From NCBI RefSeq assembly GCF_036634195.1, contig NZ_JAZIFY010000001.1:5156501-5220500 (forward strand): a stretch of 64,000 nt of DNA, read 5' to 3'. Shown here in pieces: positions 26,766-34,948 of the stretch. Source of the DNA: Streptomyces sp. P9-A4. GTDB lineage: Bacteria > Actinomycetota > Actinomycetes > Streptomycetales > Streptomycetaceae. The notes beneath the pieces are model-generated. The model had not been told where the DNA came from. It was given only the letters and a program-made list of their open reading frames with translations, and searched no databases. The position numbers and the translations under genes were made by a program. Numbering within the stretch: position 1 is the stretch's first letter; the number at the start of each line of letters is the position of its first letter.

Positions 26766-28721
26766 TCAGCGGGCCTGGACGGTCACCGTCGTCCCCGGCC
26801 GTACGGAGACCTCGGCGTAGGTGTACGTCGTCCCGTCGACCACCTTCGTCCTCGCCTCCCGGGCCGCGCCGTCGACCTCGACCGATGTGTGGACGCCGGG
26901 GAAGCGGGCCTCCCAGGTGTACGTGGCCGAGCCGTCGTTGGTCAGCGTCGACCGCGTGGCGCCGTCGTGGCGCAGCGCGAAGGGTTCGCCGCCGATCTCC
27001 AGCCCGTCGATCCCCAGCCAGTCCATGCCCGACGGCAGCCGCGACTGCGTGGTGAGCCGGCGGGCGGGCGCGTCGGGCTCGACACCCATCAGACCCTTCA
27101 CCGTCTGGCCGACCAGGGTGTACGAGACCTCCGGGTAGTCGCCGTTGGGGCCCTGCCGCGACACCGGGTGCTGGACGTCGCGCTGGTCGTAGACGTACTT
27201 CATCCACTTCCACGCGGTGTCGTTGCGGTTGTGCGCGAAGAAGGTGTCGGGCAGGTACGAGATCGCCTCGATGTTGCCCGGCCGGCCGCTCCCGCTCGCC
27301 TGCTGGTCGACGTACGCGAGGTAGGCGTCGTTCCTCGCTCCGGGGGCGATGATCCGCTTCATGGGCATGAACCAGCTGTTCTCCTTGCCCCAGCCGGTGA
27401 GCGCCTGCCCGTCGACGGTGTAGCCCCGGACCATGGAGCCGCCGGACCCGGTGCCGCTCCAGGTGGTGTTGAAGTACTCCTTGAGGGCGGCGGCCTTCGT
27501 CGTGAAGCCGGCGGCCAGCGCGCTGTCGCCCTTGCTGGTGGCCAGGGCCGCCATCGCCAGGTACGCCTGGTACTGGGAGCCGATGGCGTCGCCGGACTCG
27601 GCGAGCCGTTCCGTGCCGACCTCGTTGTAGCTCGCGGCTCCGGCGAAGATGCCGTTGCCGGTGCCCTCGGCGATGCCGTTGGGCTTCCTGGCGTCGTGAA
27701 GCTCGACGAACTCCTTGGTGGTGTGCCGGTAGAAGTCCCACAGGACGGGGTCGTCCAGATAGGCGGGGTCGCCGCTCCAGCGGTAGGCCTCGTTGGCCTT
27801 CTCCACCAGCTCGAAGGGCGCCGGGACCTCGCGTACGTAGTTGGTGGAGCTGCGGTAGTCGATCGACAGATAGGTCCGGTTGTCGAAGTTGACCGCCCAC
27901 ACGGGGAAGTAGGTGTGCGTGGCCGTGGACGAGGCGGCGAACGCGCGCAGCATGTTCTTGTTCTCGTCGTGCAGTCCGAGCACGGCCGCGCCGCCCAGCT
28001 GGTGGGCCATGTCGCGTGAGTAGTAGGCGCTCCGGTGGGCGTACCCCGCCCAGTAGGAGGGGCCGTACGTGCCGGTGCCGGAGCCCGAGGGGTAGCGCTC
28101 GTCGACGTTCAACGGGCCGACGGTGCCGGGCAGTTGGACCCAGCTGTTGGCCTTGCGCTTGGCCCAGCCGAACATCTCGACGATCTTCGGGTCGGACGAG
28201 GTCACGACCGGGTCGGCGGGGGCGGCGGGGGAGACCATGACGTCGTCGGCGTTGACCCAGCCCGTACCGGATTCGAAGGCGATCTCCAGCCGGTCGCCGG
28301 CCTTCAGGCCCACCCGGCTGACGGTGTAGCGCGCGTAGGTGGAGCGGTTCGGCAGGTCGACCGCCCCGGCGGCGGCGCCGTTGACCCGGACGGCGAACCT
28401 CGCTCCGGTGCCGTTGGTGGCGATCCAGGCGGAGAAGTCGTACGTGCCGGGTCCGCCGGCGGTGACCGTCTGCGAGACCTTCCGGCCCGCGCCCGCGTCG
28501 AGGTAGATCAGCCGGGAGCCGCCGTGCGGGATGTTGGTGGCGACGCCGGTGCCCTGGGTGAAGGTCCAGCCGGTGGAGCCCTGCTCGAAACCGGGGTTCG
28601 TGATCGTCAGCGGAGGCTGGGCGGCCGCCGCGGCGGGGCCGCCGCCGAGTGCCGGGGCCAGTGTGGTCAGCAGGGTCGTGGCCGCGACGAGGGCCAGACG
28701 TGCGGGGCGCGTGTGTCTCAT
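26766..28721 (-). CDS. Secreted six-hairpin glycosidase-like protein with N-terminal carbohydrate-binding domain
   Basis: A 651-residue exported protein. It has a signal peptide (about residues 1-34), a beta-sandwich carbohydrate-binding domain at about 38-170 (LTITNPGFEQGSTGW), then an alpha/alpha-six-barrel-like region (WAGYAHRSAYYSRDMAHQ; SIDYRSSTNYVREVPAPFEL; NIEAISYLPDTFFAHN) and a small beta C-terminal domain. The helical part resembles six-hairpin glycosidases; the conserved Asp/Glu candidates are in SRDMAHQ and the NIEA segment. It is a paralogue of the protein at 34949-37309 (shared SYLP-F/Y, YPEVSY/F, GVQPDAP-like segments). It is divergent from the sugar ABC operon. The substrate is unknown. 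Confidence 0.78.
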   Translation of the reverse strand: MRHTRPARLALVAATTLLTTLAPALGGGPAAAAAQPPLTITNPGFEQGSTGWTFTQGTGVATNIPHGGSRLIYLDAGAGRKVSQTVTAGGPGTYDFSAWIATNGTGARFAVRVNGAAAGAVDLPNRSTYARYTVSRVGLKAGDRLEIAFESGTGWVNADDVMVSPAAPADPVVTSSDPKIVEMFGWAKRKANSWVQLPGTVGPLNVDERYPSGSGTGTYGPSYWAGYAHRSAYYSRDMAHQLGGAAVLGLHDENKNMLRAFAASSTATHTYFPVWAVNFDNRTYLSIDYRSSTNYVREVPAPFELVEKANEAYRWSGDPAYLDDPVLWDFYRHTTKEFVELHDARKPNGIAEGTGNGIFAGAASYNEVGTERLAESGDAIGSQYQAYLAMAALATSKGDSALAAGFTTKAAALKEYFNTTWSGTGSGGSMVRGYTVDGQALTGWGKENSWFMPMKRIIAPGARNDAYLAYVDQQASGSGRPGNIEAISYLPDTFFAHNRNDTAWKWMKYVYDQRDVQHPVSRQGPNGDYPEVSYTLVGQTVKGLMGVEPDAPARRLTTQSRLPSGMDWLGIDGLEIGGEPFALRHDGATRSTLTNDGSATYTWEARFPGVHTSVEVDGAAREARTKVVDGTTYTYAEVSVRPGTTVTVQAR

Positions 28722-28796
28722 GGGGGCTCTCCGGGGTCAGCGGGCCGTACGGGTGGCGCCCGGACGCTAACAGCGCACTTCACCGCCGTACAAGAC

Positions 28797-28819
28797 TCCT
28801 GCAACATCCAATTGCAGGA
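28797..28819. promoter_or_regulatory. Inverted repeat in the divergent sugar-locus promoter region
   Basis: TCCTGCAA and TTGCAGGA form a perfect 8-bp inverted repeat with a 7-bp spacer. It lies midway between the secreted glycosidase gene (minus, start 28721) and the sugar ABC operon (plus, start 28940). TTGCAGGA recurs upstream of the second secreted glycosidase at 37454-37461. Confidence 0.45.
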
Positions 28820-28845
28820 TCAGTCAGCAAGTTTTCATCTGAGTA

Positions 28846-28874
28846 TTGCAAGTCTCCCTGGCTGATTGTTAACG
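28846..28874 (+). promoter_or_regulatory. Possible promoter of the sugar ABC operon
   Basis: TTGCAA (28846-28851) and TTAACG (28869-28874) are 17 bp apart in an A/T-rich patch 66 bp before the binding-protein start. The -10 match is weak. The call rests on spacing, local A/T content and position. Confidence 0.3.
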
Positions 28875-28939
28875 TCGCGGCTCGTCAGCCTGGCGCCCGC
28901 CGGCCTGGCCCTTCGATCTGCGAGGCAAGGGGATGTGCC

Positions 28940-30286
28940 GTGGTCATGAACCGTCGCGATGTACTGAGGGCGGGCGGCGTGCTCAGCGCCGGCGCCGGAC
29001 TGGGCGGCCTCACCGCCTGCTCCGGCACGGGGAGCACCGGGCAGGGGGGCGGCGCGGCCGGCGACGCCGCGAAGGGTGACATCACGGTCTGGAGCTGGGC
29101 GGGCCCGGCCGCCGAGCTGAAGGCGCTCGTACCGGCCTTCAACAAGCAGTTCCCGGACATCAAGGTGACCGTCCAGGACATCGGCAACCCCGCCATCTGG
29201 GACAAGATCACCACAGGCCTCGCGGCCGGCGGCGGCGGCCTCGCGGACGTGCTCCACATCGGCGTCGACTACCTGCCGGGCTACGTCGAGAAGTTCCCGA
29301 ACGGCCTCGCCGACCTGAGCAAGCTCGGCGCGGACACCTACAAGGACGCCTTCGCCGCCGGCCTGTGGCGGACCGTCTCCTCCAAGGACGGCCGCGTCAG
29401 CGCCCTCCCCTGGGAAGCCAACTCCGCCGGCTTCTACTACCGGTCCGACGTCTTCGAGGCCGCCGGCGTCGACGTCGACGCGATCGACACCTGGGACGCC
29501 GCCATCGAGGCCGGCAAGCAGATCAAGGCCAGGACCGGGAAGTACCTCCTGGGCATCGACAAGCCCGCCTCGCAGGCCGACTCCGCGAACTTCTTCCAGA
29601 TGCTGCTGCAACTCCAGGGCGCCTTCTACTTCGACCTGGACGGGCGGATCACGCTCGACTCGCCCGAGGCCGTCAGGGCGATGACGATCATCAAGCGGAT
29701 GAACGACGCCGGACTCGTCAACGACATCTCCGGCGGCTGGAACGCGCTCATCAGCTCCATCAAGAAGGGCACCGCCGCCGTGGTGCCCTGGCCCACCTGG
29801 TTCGGCGGGATCATCGAGGAGACCGTCCCCGGCGAGGCCGGCAAGTGGGGCGTCCGGCTGCCCCCGCCCGTCCGCCGCGGCGGACTGACCAGCGCCACCG
29901 TCAACTCGACCCACCTCGCCCTCGCCGGCGCCGGCAAGCACCAGGCAGCCGCCTGGAAGTTCGTCGAGTTCGTCCTCACCCGCCCCGAGAACCAGGTCAA
30001 GATCTACAAGGGCAAGGGCATAGCCCCCGCCCTGATGAAGGCCTACGACGACCCGGTCTTCCACACCCCTTCGGCGTTCTTCGGCGGCCGGAAGCCCGGC
30101 GAGATCTTCCTCGGCGCGCTGAAGGCCGACTCGCCGGCGTTCAACTACACCGCCGACTACGCCCGCGCCCTCAAGGCCACCACCGACGCCCAGACCAAGG
30201 TGCTCCTCAAGGGCGCCGACCCGGCCAAGGTGCTGCGCGAGGCCGCCGACCAGCTCGCCCAGCAGACCGGCCGTAAGAAGGCGTGA
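28940..30286 (+). CDS. Sugar ABC transporter substrate-binding lipoprotein (Tat-type)
   Basis: A 448-residue family 1 extracellular solute-binding protein. The N-terminus has a twin-arginine motif (NRRDVLR) followed by a lipobox (LTAC), so it is probably exported folded by Tat and lipid-anchored. The mature part begins DITVWSWAG, with typical segments VLHIGVDYLPGY and ALPWEANSAGFYYR. It binds a mono- or oligosaccharide and delivers it to the two permeases encoded next. GTG 28940 has AAGGGGA six bases upstream; ATG 28946 is an alternative two codons on. Its stop overlaps the next start. Confidence 0.93.
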   Translation: MVMNRRDVLRAGGVLSAGAGLGGLTACSGTGSTGQGGGAAGDAAKGDITVWSWAGPAAELKALVPAFNKQFPDIKVTVQDIGNPAIWDKITTGLAAGGGGLADVLHIGVDYLPGYVEKFPNGLADLSKLGADTYKDAFAAGLWRTVSSKDGRVSALPWEANSAGFYYRSDVFEAAGVDVDAIDTWDAAIEAGKQIKARTGKYLLGIDKPASQADSANFFQMLLQLQGAFYFDLDGRITLDSPEAVRAMTIIKRMNDAGLVNDISGGWNALISSIKKGTAAVVPWPTWFGGIIEETVPGEAGKWGVRLPPPVRRGGLTSATVNSTHLALAGAGKHQAAAWKFVEFVLTRPENQVKIYKGKGIAPALMKAYDDPVFHTPSAFFGGRKPGEIFLGALKADSPAFNYTADYARALKATTDAQTKVLLKGADPAKVLREAADQLAQQTGRKKA

Positions 30287-31215
30287 TGACCGCGCTCGCC
30301 ACACCGGCCCGCACGAAGCCCGCGGCGGGCGGCCCCCAGGGGACCCGCCCGCCGCGGCTCACCGCCCGGCGACTCGCCCCCTACGCCTTCGTCCTGCCGG
30401 CCCTGCTGCTCTTCGCCGCCTTCAAGCTCTACCCGATCGCCTGGTCCTTCGTCCTCAGCCTCCACAAGACGGTGGGAGGCGTCGAGACCTTCGTCGGCGC
30501 CGACAACTACACCCGGCTGCTCCACGACCCCCTGTTCCGGACCGCCCTGGGGAACACCGCGGTGATCCTCGTGGTCCAGGTGCCGGTGATGCTGATCCTC
30601 GCCACCGGACTGGCCGTCGCCTTCGACTCGGCGGCGCTGCGCGCCCGCTCCGTCTTCCGGCTCGGCTTCTTCCTGCCGATGGTCACCGGCCTGGTGGCGT
30701 ACGGCATCGTCTTCTCGGTCCTGCTCAACGAGGAGTACGGACTGGTCAACTGGCTCCTCGGGCTGGTCGGCATCGACTCGGTGCCCTGGCTCGTCGACCC
30801 GCTCTGGGCGAAGATCTCCCTCGGCCTCGCCCTCACCTGGCACTACACCGGCTACAACGCGATGATCCTGCTCGCCAGGCTGCAGTCGATCCCCGGGGAG
30901 CTGTACGACGCGGCCTCGGTCGACGGCGCCGGCCCCTGGAAGTCCTTCCGGCACGTGACGCTCCCCGGACTGCGGCCCGCGCTCCTGCTCACCACCGTGC
31001 TGTCCACCATCGGCACCCTGCAGATCTTCGACGAGCCCTACGTCCTCACCCGCGGCGGCCCGGACAACGCCACGCTCACCATCGGCGTGTACCTCTACCA
31101 GAACGCCTTCACGTACTTCGACTTCGGCTACGCCTCCGCGATCGCCTACGCCCTCGCCGTACTGATCGGCATCCTCGGGCTGATCCAGTTCCGCGTCCTG
31201 GGAGACAGGAAATGA
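30283..31215 (+). CDS. Sugar ABC transporter permease (MalF-like)
   Basis: A 310-residue inner permease with six membrane helices after a ~28-residue cytosolic start. The ATPase-coupling EAA loop is visible (ELYDAASVDGAGPWKSFRHV). GTG 30283 overlaps the binding-protein stop; its own end overlaps the next permease by ATGA. No ATPase gene is in the operon. In streptomycetes such CUT1 carbohydrate importers usually share the multi-sugar ATPase MsiK encoded elsewhere. Confidence 0.93.
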   Translation: MMTALATPARTKPAAGGPQGTRPPRLTARRLAPYAFVLPALLLFAAFKLYPIAWSFVLSLHKTVGGVETFVGADNYTRLLHDPLFRTALGNTAVILVVQVPVMLILATGLAVAFDSAALRARSVFRLGFFLPMVTGLVAYGIVFSVLLNEEYGLVNWLLGLVGIDSVPWLVDPLWAKISLGLALTWHYTGYNAMILLARLQSIPGELYDAASVDGAGPWKSFRHVTLPGLRPALLLTTVLSTIGTLQIFDEPYVLTRGGPDNATLTIGVYLYQNAFTYFDFGYASAIAYALAVLIGILGLIQFRVLGDRK

Positions 31216-32093
31216 CCACCACCACGACCGGAACCCGCACCGGCCGCGGCCCACGCCGGAGCCGTACCCGAGGCAAGGGCCGGGGCAACGGCATCATGCT
31301 GACCTCCGGACTGGCCATCGCCCTCGCCGCCGTCCTCGTCCCCTTCTACTGGCTCGTCATCGCCGGCACCCACAGCTCCCAGGAGGTCTTCGACTCCCCG
31401 CCCCCACTGCTCCCCGGCGGCCACCTCGCGGAGAACCTCACCAGCCTCCAGGACACGGTGTCCTTCGGCCGCGTGGTGCTCAACTCGGCCGGCATCGCCG
31501 CCGTCTACACCCTGTGCGCGGGAGCGGTCTGCACCCTCGCCGGCTACGCCTTCGCCAAGTACCGCTTCAGGGGCCGCGACCCGCTGTTCGGCGTGATCAT
31601 GCTGGGCCTGGTCATCCCGGCCCAGGTCACCCTGGTGCCCCTCTTCAAGCTCATGGCCGAACTGGAATGGCTCAACACCTACCAGGCCGTGATCATGCCC
31701 AACCTCGCCCTGCCCTTCGGGATCTTCCTGATGCGGCAGTCCATGGCCGCGCTCCCCGACGAACTCCTCGACTCCGGCCGCATGGACGGCTGCGGAGAGT
31801 TCCGGCTCTTCGTCGCGGTCGTGCTGCCACCGATGAGGCCGGCCCTGGCCGCCCTCGGCATCTTCCTCTTCCTCTACCAGTGGAACGACTTCATCTGGCC
31901 ACTGATCGTGCTGCGCGACGGAGCCTCGTACACCATCCCCGTCGCCCTCGCCTCCCTCCAGGGAGTCGACGACACCGACTACGGCGCCATCCTCGCCGGC
32001 ACGGCCGTCGCCGCGATCCCCATGGCCGTCGTCTTCCTCGCCCTGCAACGCCACTTCGTCTCCGGCCTGCTCGCCGGCGCCGTCAAGGAGTAA
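31212..32093 (+). CDS. Sugar ABC transporter permease (MalG-like)
   Basis: A 293-residue second permease. A basic, Thr/Arg/Gly-rich cytosolic start of about 28 residues is followed by six helices. The EAA loop is partly degenerate (ELLDSGRMDGCGEFRLFVAV). Start ATG 31212 overlaps the previous stop as ATGA. It forms the heterodimeric channel with the upstream permease. The glycosidase gene follows after a single base, sharing an AAGGAGTAAC ribosome site. Confidence 0.93.
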   Translation: MTTTTTGTRTGRGPRRSRTRGKGRGNGIMLTSGLAIALAAVLVPFYWLVIAGTHSSQEVFDSPPPLLPGGHLAENLTSLQDTVSFGRVVLNSAGIAAVYTLCAGAVCTLAGYAFAKYRFRGRDPLFGVIMLGLVIPAQVTLVPLFKLMAELEWLNTYQAVIMPNLALPFGIFLMRQSMAALPDELLDSGRMDGCGEFRLFVAVVLPPMRPALAALGIFLFLYQWNDFIWPLIVLRDGASYTIPVALASLQGVDDTDYGAILAGTAVAAIPMAVVFLALQRHFVSGLLAGAVKE

Positions 32094-32094
32094 C

Positions 32095-33858
32095 GTGACC
32101 GCCCTGACCCACGACGCCGTCACCACCGCCGAGCTGACGCCGGCGACGTACGAGCCGCTGCTCGACACGGTCGAGATCGCCGTCCTCGCCCCCGGCACCG
32201 AACCGGCCTGGACCCTGTCCGAACTCCCCGACGGCCTGCGGATGCTGCGCGTCGACGCCGCAGGCGCACCCGTCGAGATCCGCCTCTCCCTGCCCCTGGG
32301 CGACGCCGCCGGCTACTGGCACCCCCAGGCCGGCTGGTCGCGCACCATCGTCGCCGACTGGGAGGGGCGGTCCACCGTCAGCCTCGTCGACGGCTTCGCC
32401 GCGGGCTGCCTGTACGACCACTCCGGCGCGACCCTGCTCACCTTCGCGGCCACCGACCCCGTGCCCGAGGTCCGGATCCGCTTCGGGGTGTCCGAGGAAC
32501 ACGACACCTACGTCGTCCACCTCCGGCTGCCCGCGTCCGAGGAACCGCACCGCGTCCTGTTCGCCCCGCGGAGCCCCTCGGCCGCCACGGCGCTCGGGGC
32601 CCTGCGCGACCGGTTCGCCGCCGGCACGCGCGCGATGCCCGTCCCCGAAGCGGCCCGGCTGCCCGTGTACTCCACCTGGTACGCCTTCAACCAGCAGGTG
32701 GACGCGGCCTCCGTCGAGCAGCAGGCCGCACTCGCCGCCGACGCCGGCTGCGGGGTGCTCATCCTCGACGACGGCTGGCAGCACCTGGGCAGCGGCCGAG
32801 GTTACGCCGGGTGCGGCGACTGGACCCCCGACACCGCGAAGTTCCCCGACTTCACGGCCCACGTCGCCCGCGTCCGCGACACCGGCCTGCGCTACCTCGC
32901 CTGGATCGCCCCGCTCCTGCTCGGCCCCAGGGCGGAGTGCTACGAGCGGTGGGCGACCCGCGCCCCGCTCGCCGCGACGGTACCGGGGGCGTACGTCCTC
33001 GACCCCCGCCTGCCCGAGGTGCGCGCCCATGTCGTCGACACCTGCGTCACCCTCGTCCGCGACCACGGACTCGACGGGCTCAAGCTCGACTTCCTCGACC
33101 AGGCCATGGTGTACGCGGGCGACGGCGGCGGCGACATCGGACAGGCCCTCACCCTGCTGCTCACCGAGCTGCGGACCGCGCTGGAAGCGGTACGCCCCGA
33201 GCTGCTGCTCGAACTCCGGCAGCCCTACGTCGGCCCCGGCATGGTGGCCTTCGGCAACATGCTGCGGTCCGTCGACTGCCCCGGCGACGCCGTCGCGAAC
33301 CGGGTGCGCACGATCGACACCGCCCTGCTCGCCGTCGGCGGAGCCGTGCACTCCGACCCGCTGCTGTGGAACGCGACAGCACCGGTGGAGGCCGCCGCCC
33401 GGCAACTCGTCGGGGCCCTGCACTCCGTCCCGCAGATCTCCGTACGCCTCGACCGGCTCCCCCCGGACCACCTGGCGGCGCTGCGCTTCTGGCTCGCGCA
33501 GTGGCGGCGGCTGCGTCCGCAGCTGCTCGACGGGACCGTCCGGCCCGGCCGTCCCGACGACCTCTACACCCTGGTCCGTTCGGAGGCCGACGGGGTGAGC
33601 GTGGTCGACGTCCACAGCGAGCGCGCGGTGCCGGTCCGGCCGGCCGAGTTCACGGAGACCGTCCTGGTCAACGCCTCGGACGCGGACCGGATCGTGCTCG
33701 ACATCGAGGGCGCCGAGGGCGCCGGGACGGCTGTGGAGATCGTGATCCACGCCTGTGACGGCCGTATGATCGAGCGGAGCCCGCACACCCTCCGGCCCGG
33801 CCTGCGGAGCCTCCCCGTTCCGCGGATGGGGCTGGCAGTGGTCAGGAGCATCGGATGA
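32095..33858 (+). CDS. GH36-type alpha-galactosidase-like glycosidase, intracellular
   Basis: A 587-residue cytosolic enzyme with no signal peptide. It has an N-terminal beta-sandwich to about residue 180 and a TIM barrel from about 195 (STWYAF; ILDDGWQ). The GH36/GH-D nucleophile is Asp near 332 in GLKLDFLDQ, and the acid/base candidate is in the SVDCPGDA segment near 394-398. A C-terminal beta domain follows. It probably hydrolyses the alpha-galactoside or similar oligosaccharide imported by the adjacent transporter. GTG 32095 is fixed by AAGGAG overlapping the previous stop. The locus therefore probably handles an alpha-galactosyl-containing glycan, but the sugar is inferred from the family only. 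Confidence 0.85.
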   Translation: MTALTHDAVTTAELTPATYEPLLDTVEIAVLAPGTEPAWTLSELPDGLRMLRVDAAGAPVEIRLSLPLGDAAGYWHPQAGWSRTIVADWEGRSTVSLVDGFAAGCLYDHSGATLLTFAATDPVPEVRIRFGVSEEHDTYVVHLRLPASEEPHRVLFAPRSPSAATALGALRDRFAAGTRAMPVPEAARLPVYSTWYAFNQQVDAASVEQQAALAADAGCGVLILDDGWQHLGSGRGYAGCGDWTPDTAKFPDFTAHVARVRDTGLRYLAWIAPLLLGPRAECYERWATRAPLAATVPGAYVLDPRLPEVRAHVVDTCVTLVRDHGLDGLKLDFLDQAMVYAGDGGGDIGQALTLLLTELRTALEAVRPELLLELRQPYVGPGMVAFGNMLRSVDCPGDAVANRVRTIDTALLAVGGAVHSDPLLWNATAPVEAAARQLVGALHSVPQISVRLDRLPPDHLAALRFWLAQWRRLRPQLLDGTVRPGRPDDLYTLVRSEADGVSVVDVHSERAVPVRPAEFTETVLVNASDADRIVLDIEGAEGAGTAVEIVIHACDGRMIERSPHTLRPGLRSLPVPRMGLAVVRSIG

Positions 33859-33880
33859 ACGTCATGACGAAGGGGGACCG

Positions 33881-34879
33881 GTGAAGGTCGGCATCGTCGA
33901 GATCGCGGCCCGCGCGGGAGTGAGCGAGGCGACCGTCAGCCGGGTGATCAACCGGCGGCAGGGAGTCGCGAAGAAGACGCGGGACGCGGTCGAGGGCGCC
34001 ATGACCGAGCTGGGGTACGAGCGGCCGGTGCAGGGCCAGCTCGTCGCCGTCGTCACCGAGCGCATCTCGAACCCGTTCTTCGCCGACGTCGCCGAGCGCA
34101 TCGAGTCCGCGCTCGCCCCGCACGGGCTGAAGACCGTGCTCTGCCCGGCCTTCCCCGGCGGCGTGCAGGAACGCGAGTTCATCACGTCCATCGTCGACAA
34201 GGGCATCGCGGCCGTCGTCTTCCTCTCCGCGTCCAACACGCTGGAGGGCGCCGACACCGACACGTACGAACTGCTCCGCGCGCGCCGCATCCCGTACCTC
34301 GGCGTCAACGGCGAGTTCGCCGACGGGGTGCCCGCCCCCGTCTTCAGCACGGACGACATGCTCGCCGCCGACCTGGCCGTCGACCATCTCTTCCAGCTCG
34401 GCCACCGCCGGATCGGCATGGCCTCGGGCCCCACGGGCAACCACCCCGCCGACCGGCGGGTGCGCGGCTTCGTGGCGGCGATGGCCAGGCGCGGCGTCGA
34501 GGACGCCGAGCAGTGGGTGATCCGGCAGTCGTACACCGTCGAGGGCGGCCAGGCCGCCGCCGCCTCCCTGCTGGGCCTCGGCGCCACCGCCGTCGTCGCC
34601 GCGAGCGACTACATGGCGCTCGGCGCGATCCGGGGCATCCGCCGCCAGGGGTACTCCGTGCCCGGTGACATCTCCGTCGTCGGCTACGACGGGTCGATGA
34701 TCACCGAGTTCGTCGACCCGCCCCTGACGACGGTGCGCCAGCCAGCGGACCGGCTCGCCCTGGAGGTCGGGCGGAGCGTCCTGGCGCTCGTCACCAACCG
34801 GGACGTACCGACGGGGGAACTCCTCTTCGACCCCGAACTGGTCATCCGCGCCTCCACGGGGCCGGTGCCGAAGGGGTAG
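33881..34879 (+). CDS. LacI-family transcriptional regulator of the sugar locus
   Basis: A 332-residue repressor with the N-terminal LacI helix-turn-helix and hinge (VEIAARAGVSEATVSRVIN; GVAKKTRDAV) in the first ~50 residues and a periplasmic-binding-protein-like effector domain. GTG 33881 lies 22 bp after the glycosidase and is the last gene of the operon, so it is probably autoregulated. The palindrome GACAACGTTGTC upstream of the second secreted glycosidase is a good LacI-type operator candidate. The inducer is likely a sugar released from the target glycan. Confidence 0.93.
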   Translation: MKVGIVEIAARAGVSEATVSRVINRRQGVAKKTRDAVEGAMTELGYERPVQGQLVAVVTERISNPFFADVAERIESALAPHGLKTVLCPAFPGGVQEREFITSIVDKGIAAVVFLSASNTLEGADTDTYELLRARRIPYLGVNGEFADGVPAPVFSTDDMLAADLAVDHLFQLGHRRIGMASGPTGNHPADRRVRGFVAAMARRGVEDAEQWVIRQSYTVEGGQAAAASLLGLGATAVVAASDYMALGAIRGIRRQGYSVPGDISVVGYDGSMITEFVDPPLTTVRQPADRLALEVGRSVLALVTNRDVPTGELLFDPELVIRASTGPVPKG

Positions 34880-34900
34880 TGCCCTTCCGGGACTGCCGAT

Positions 34901-34937
34901 GAGCCGGCGGGTGCCCTTCCGGGCGGCCCGCCGGCTC
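34901..34937. terminator. Bidirectional terminator after the LacI gene
   Basis: A perfect 11-bp stem, GAGCCGGCGGG/CCCGCCGGCTC, with a 15-nt loop sits between the convergent LacI-family gene and the second secreted glycosidase gene. Confidence 0.75.
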
Positions 34938-34948
34938 CGGCGTCGCTC

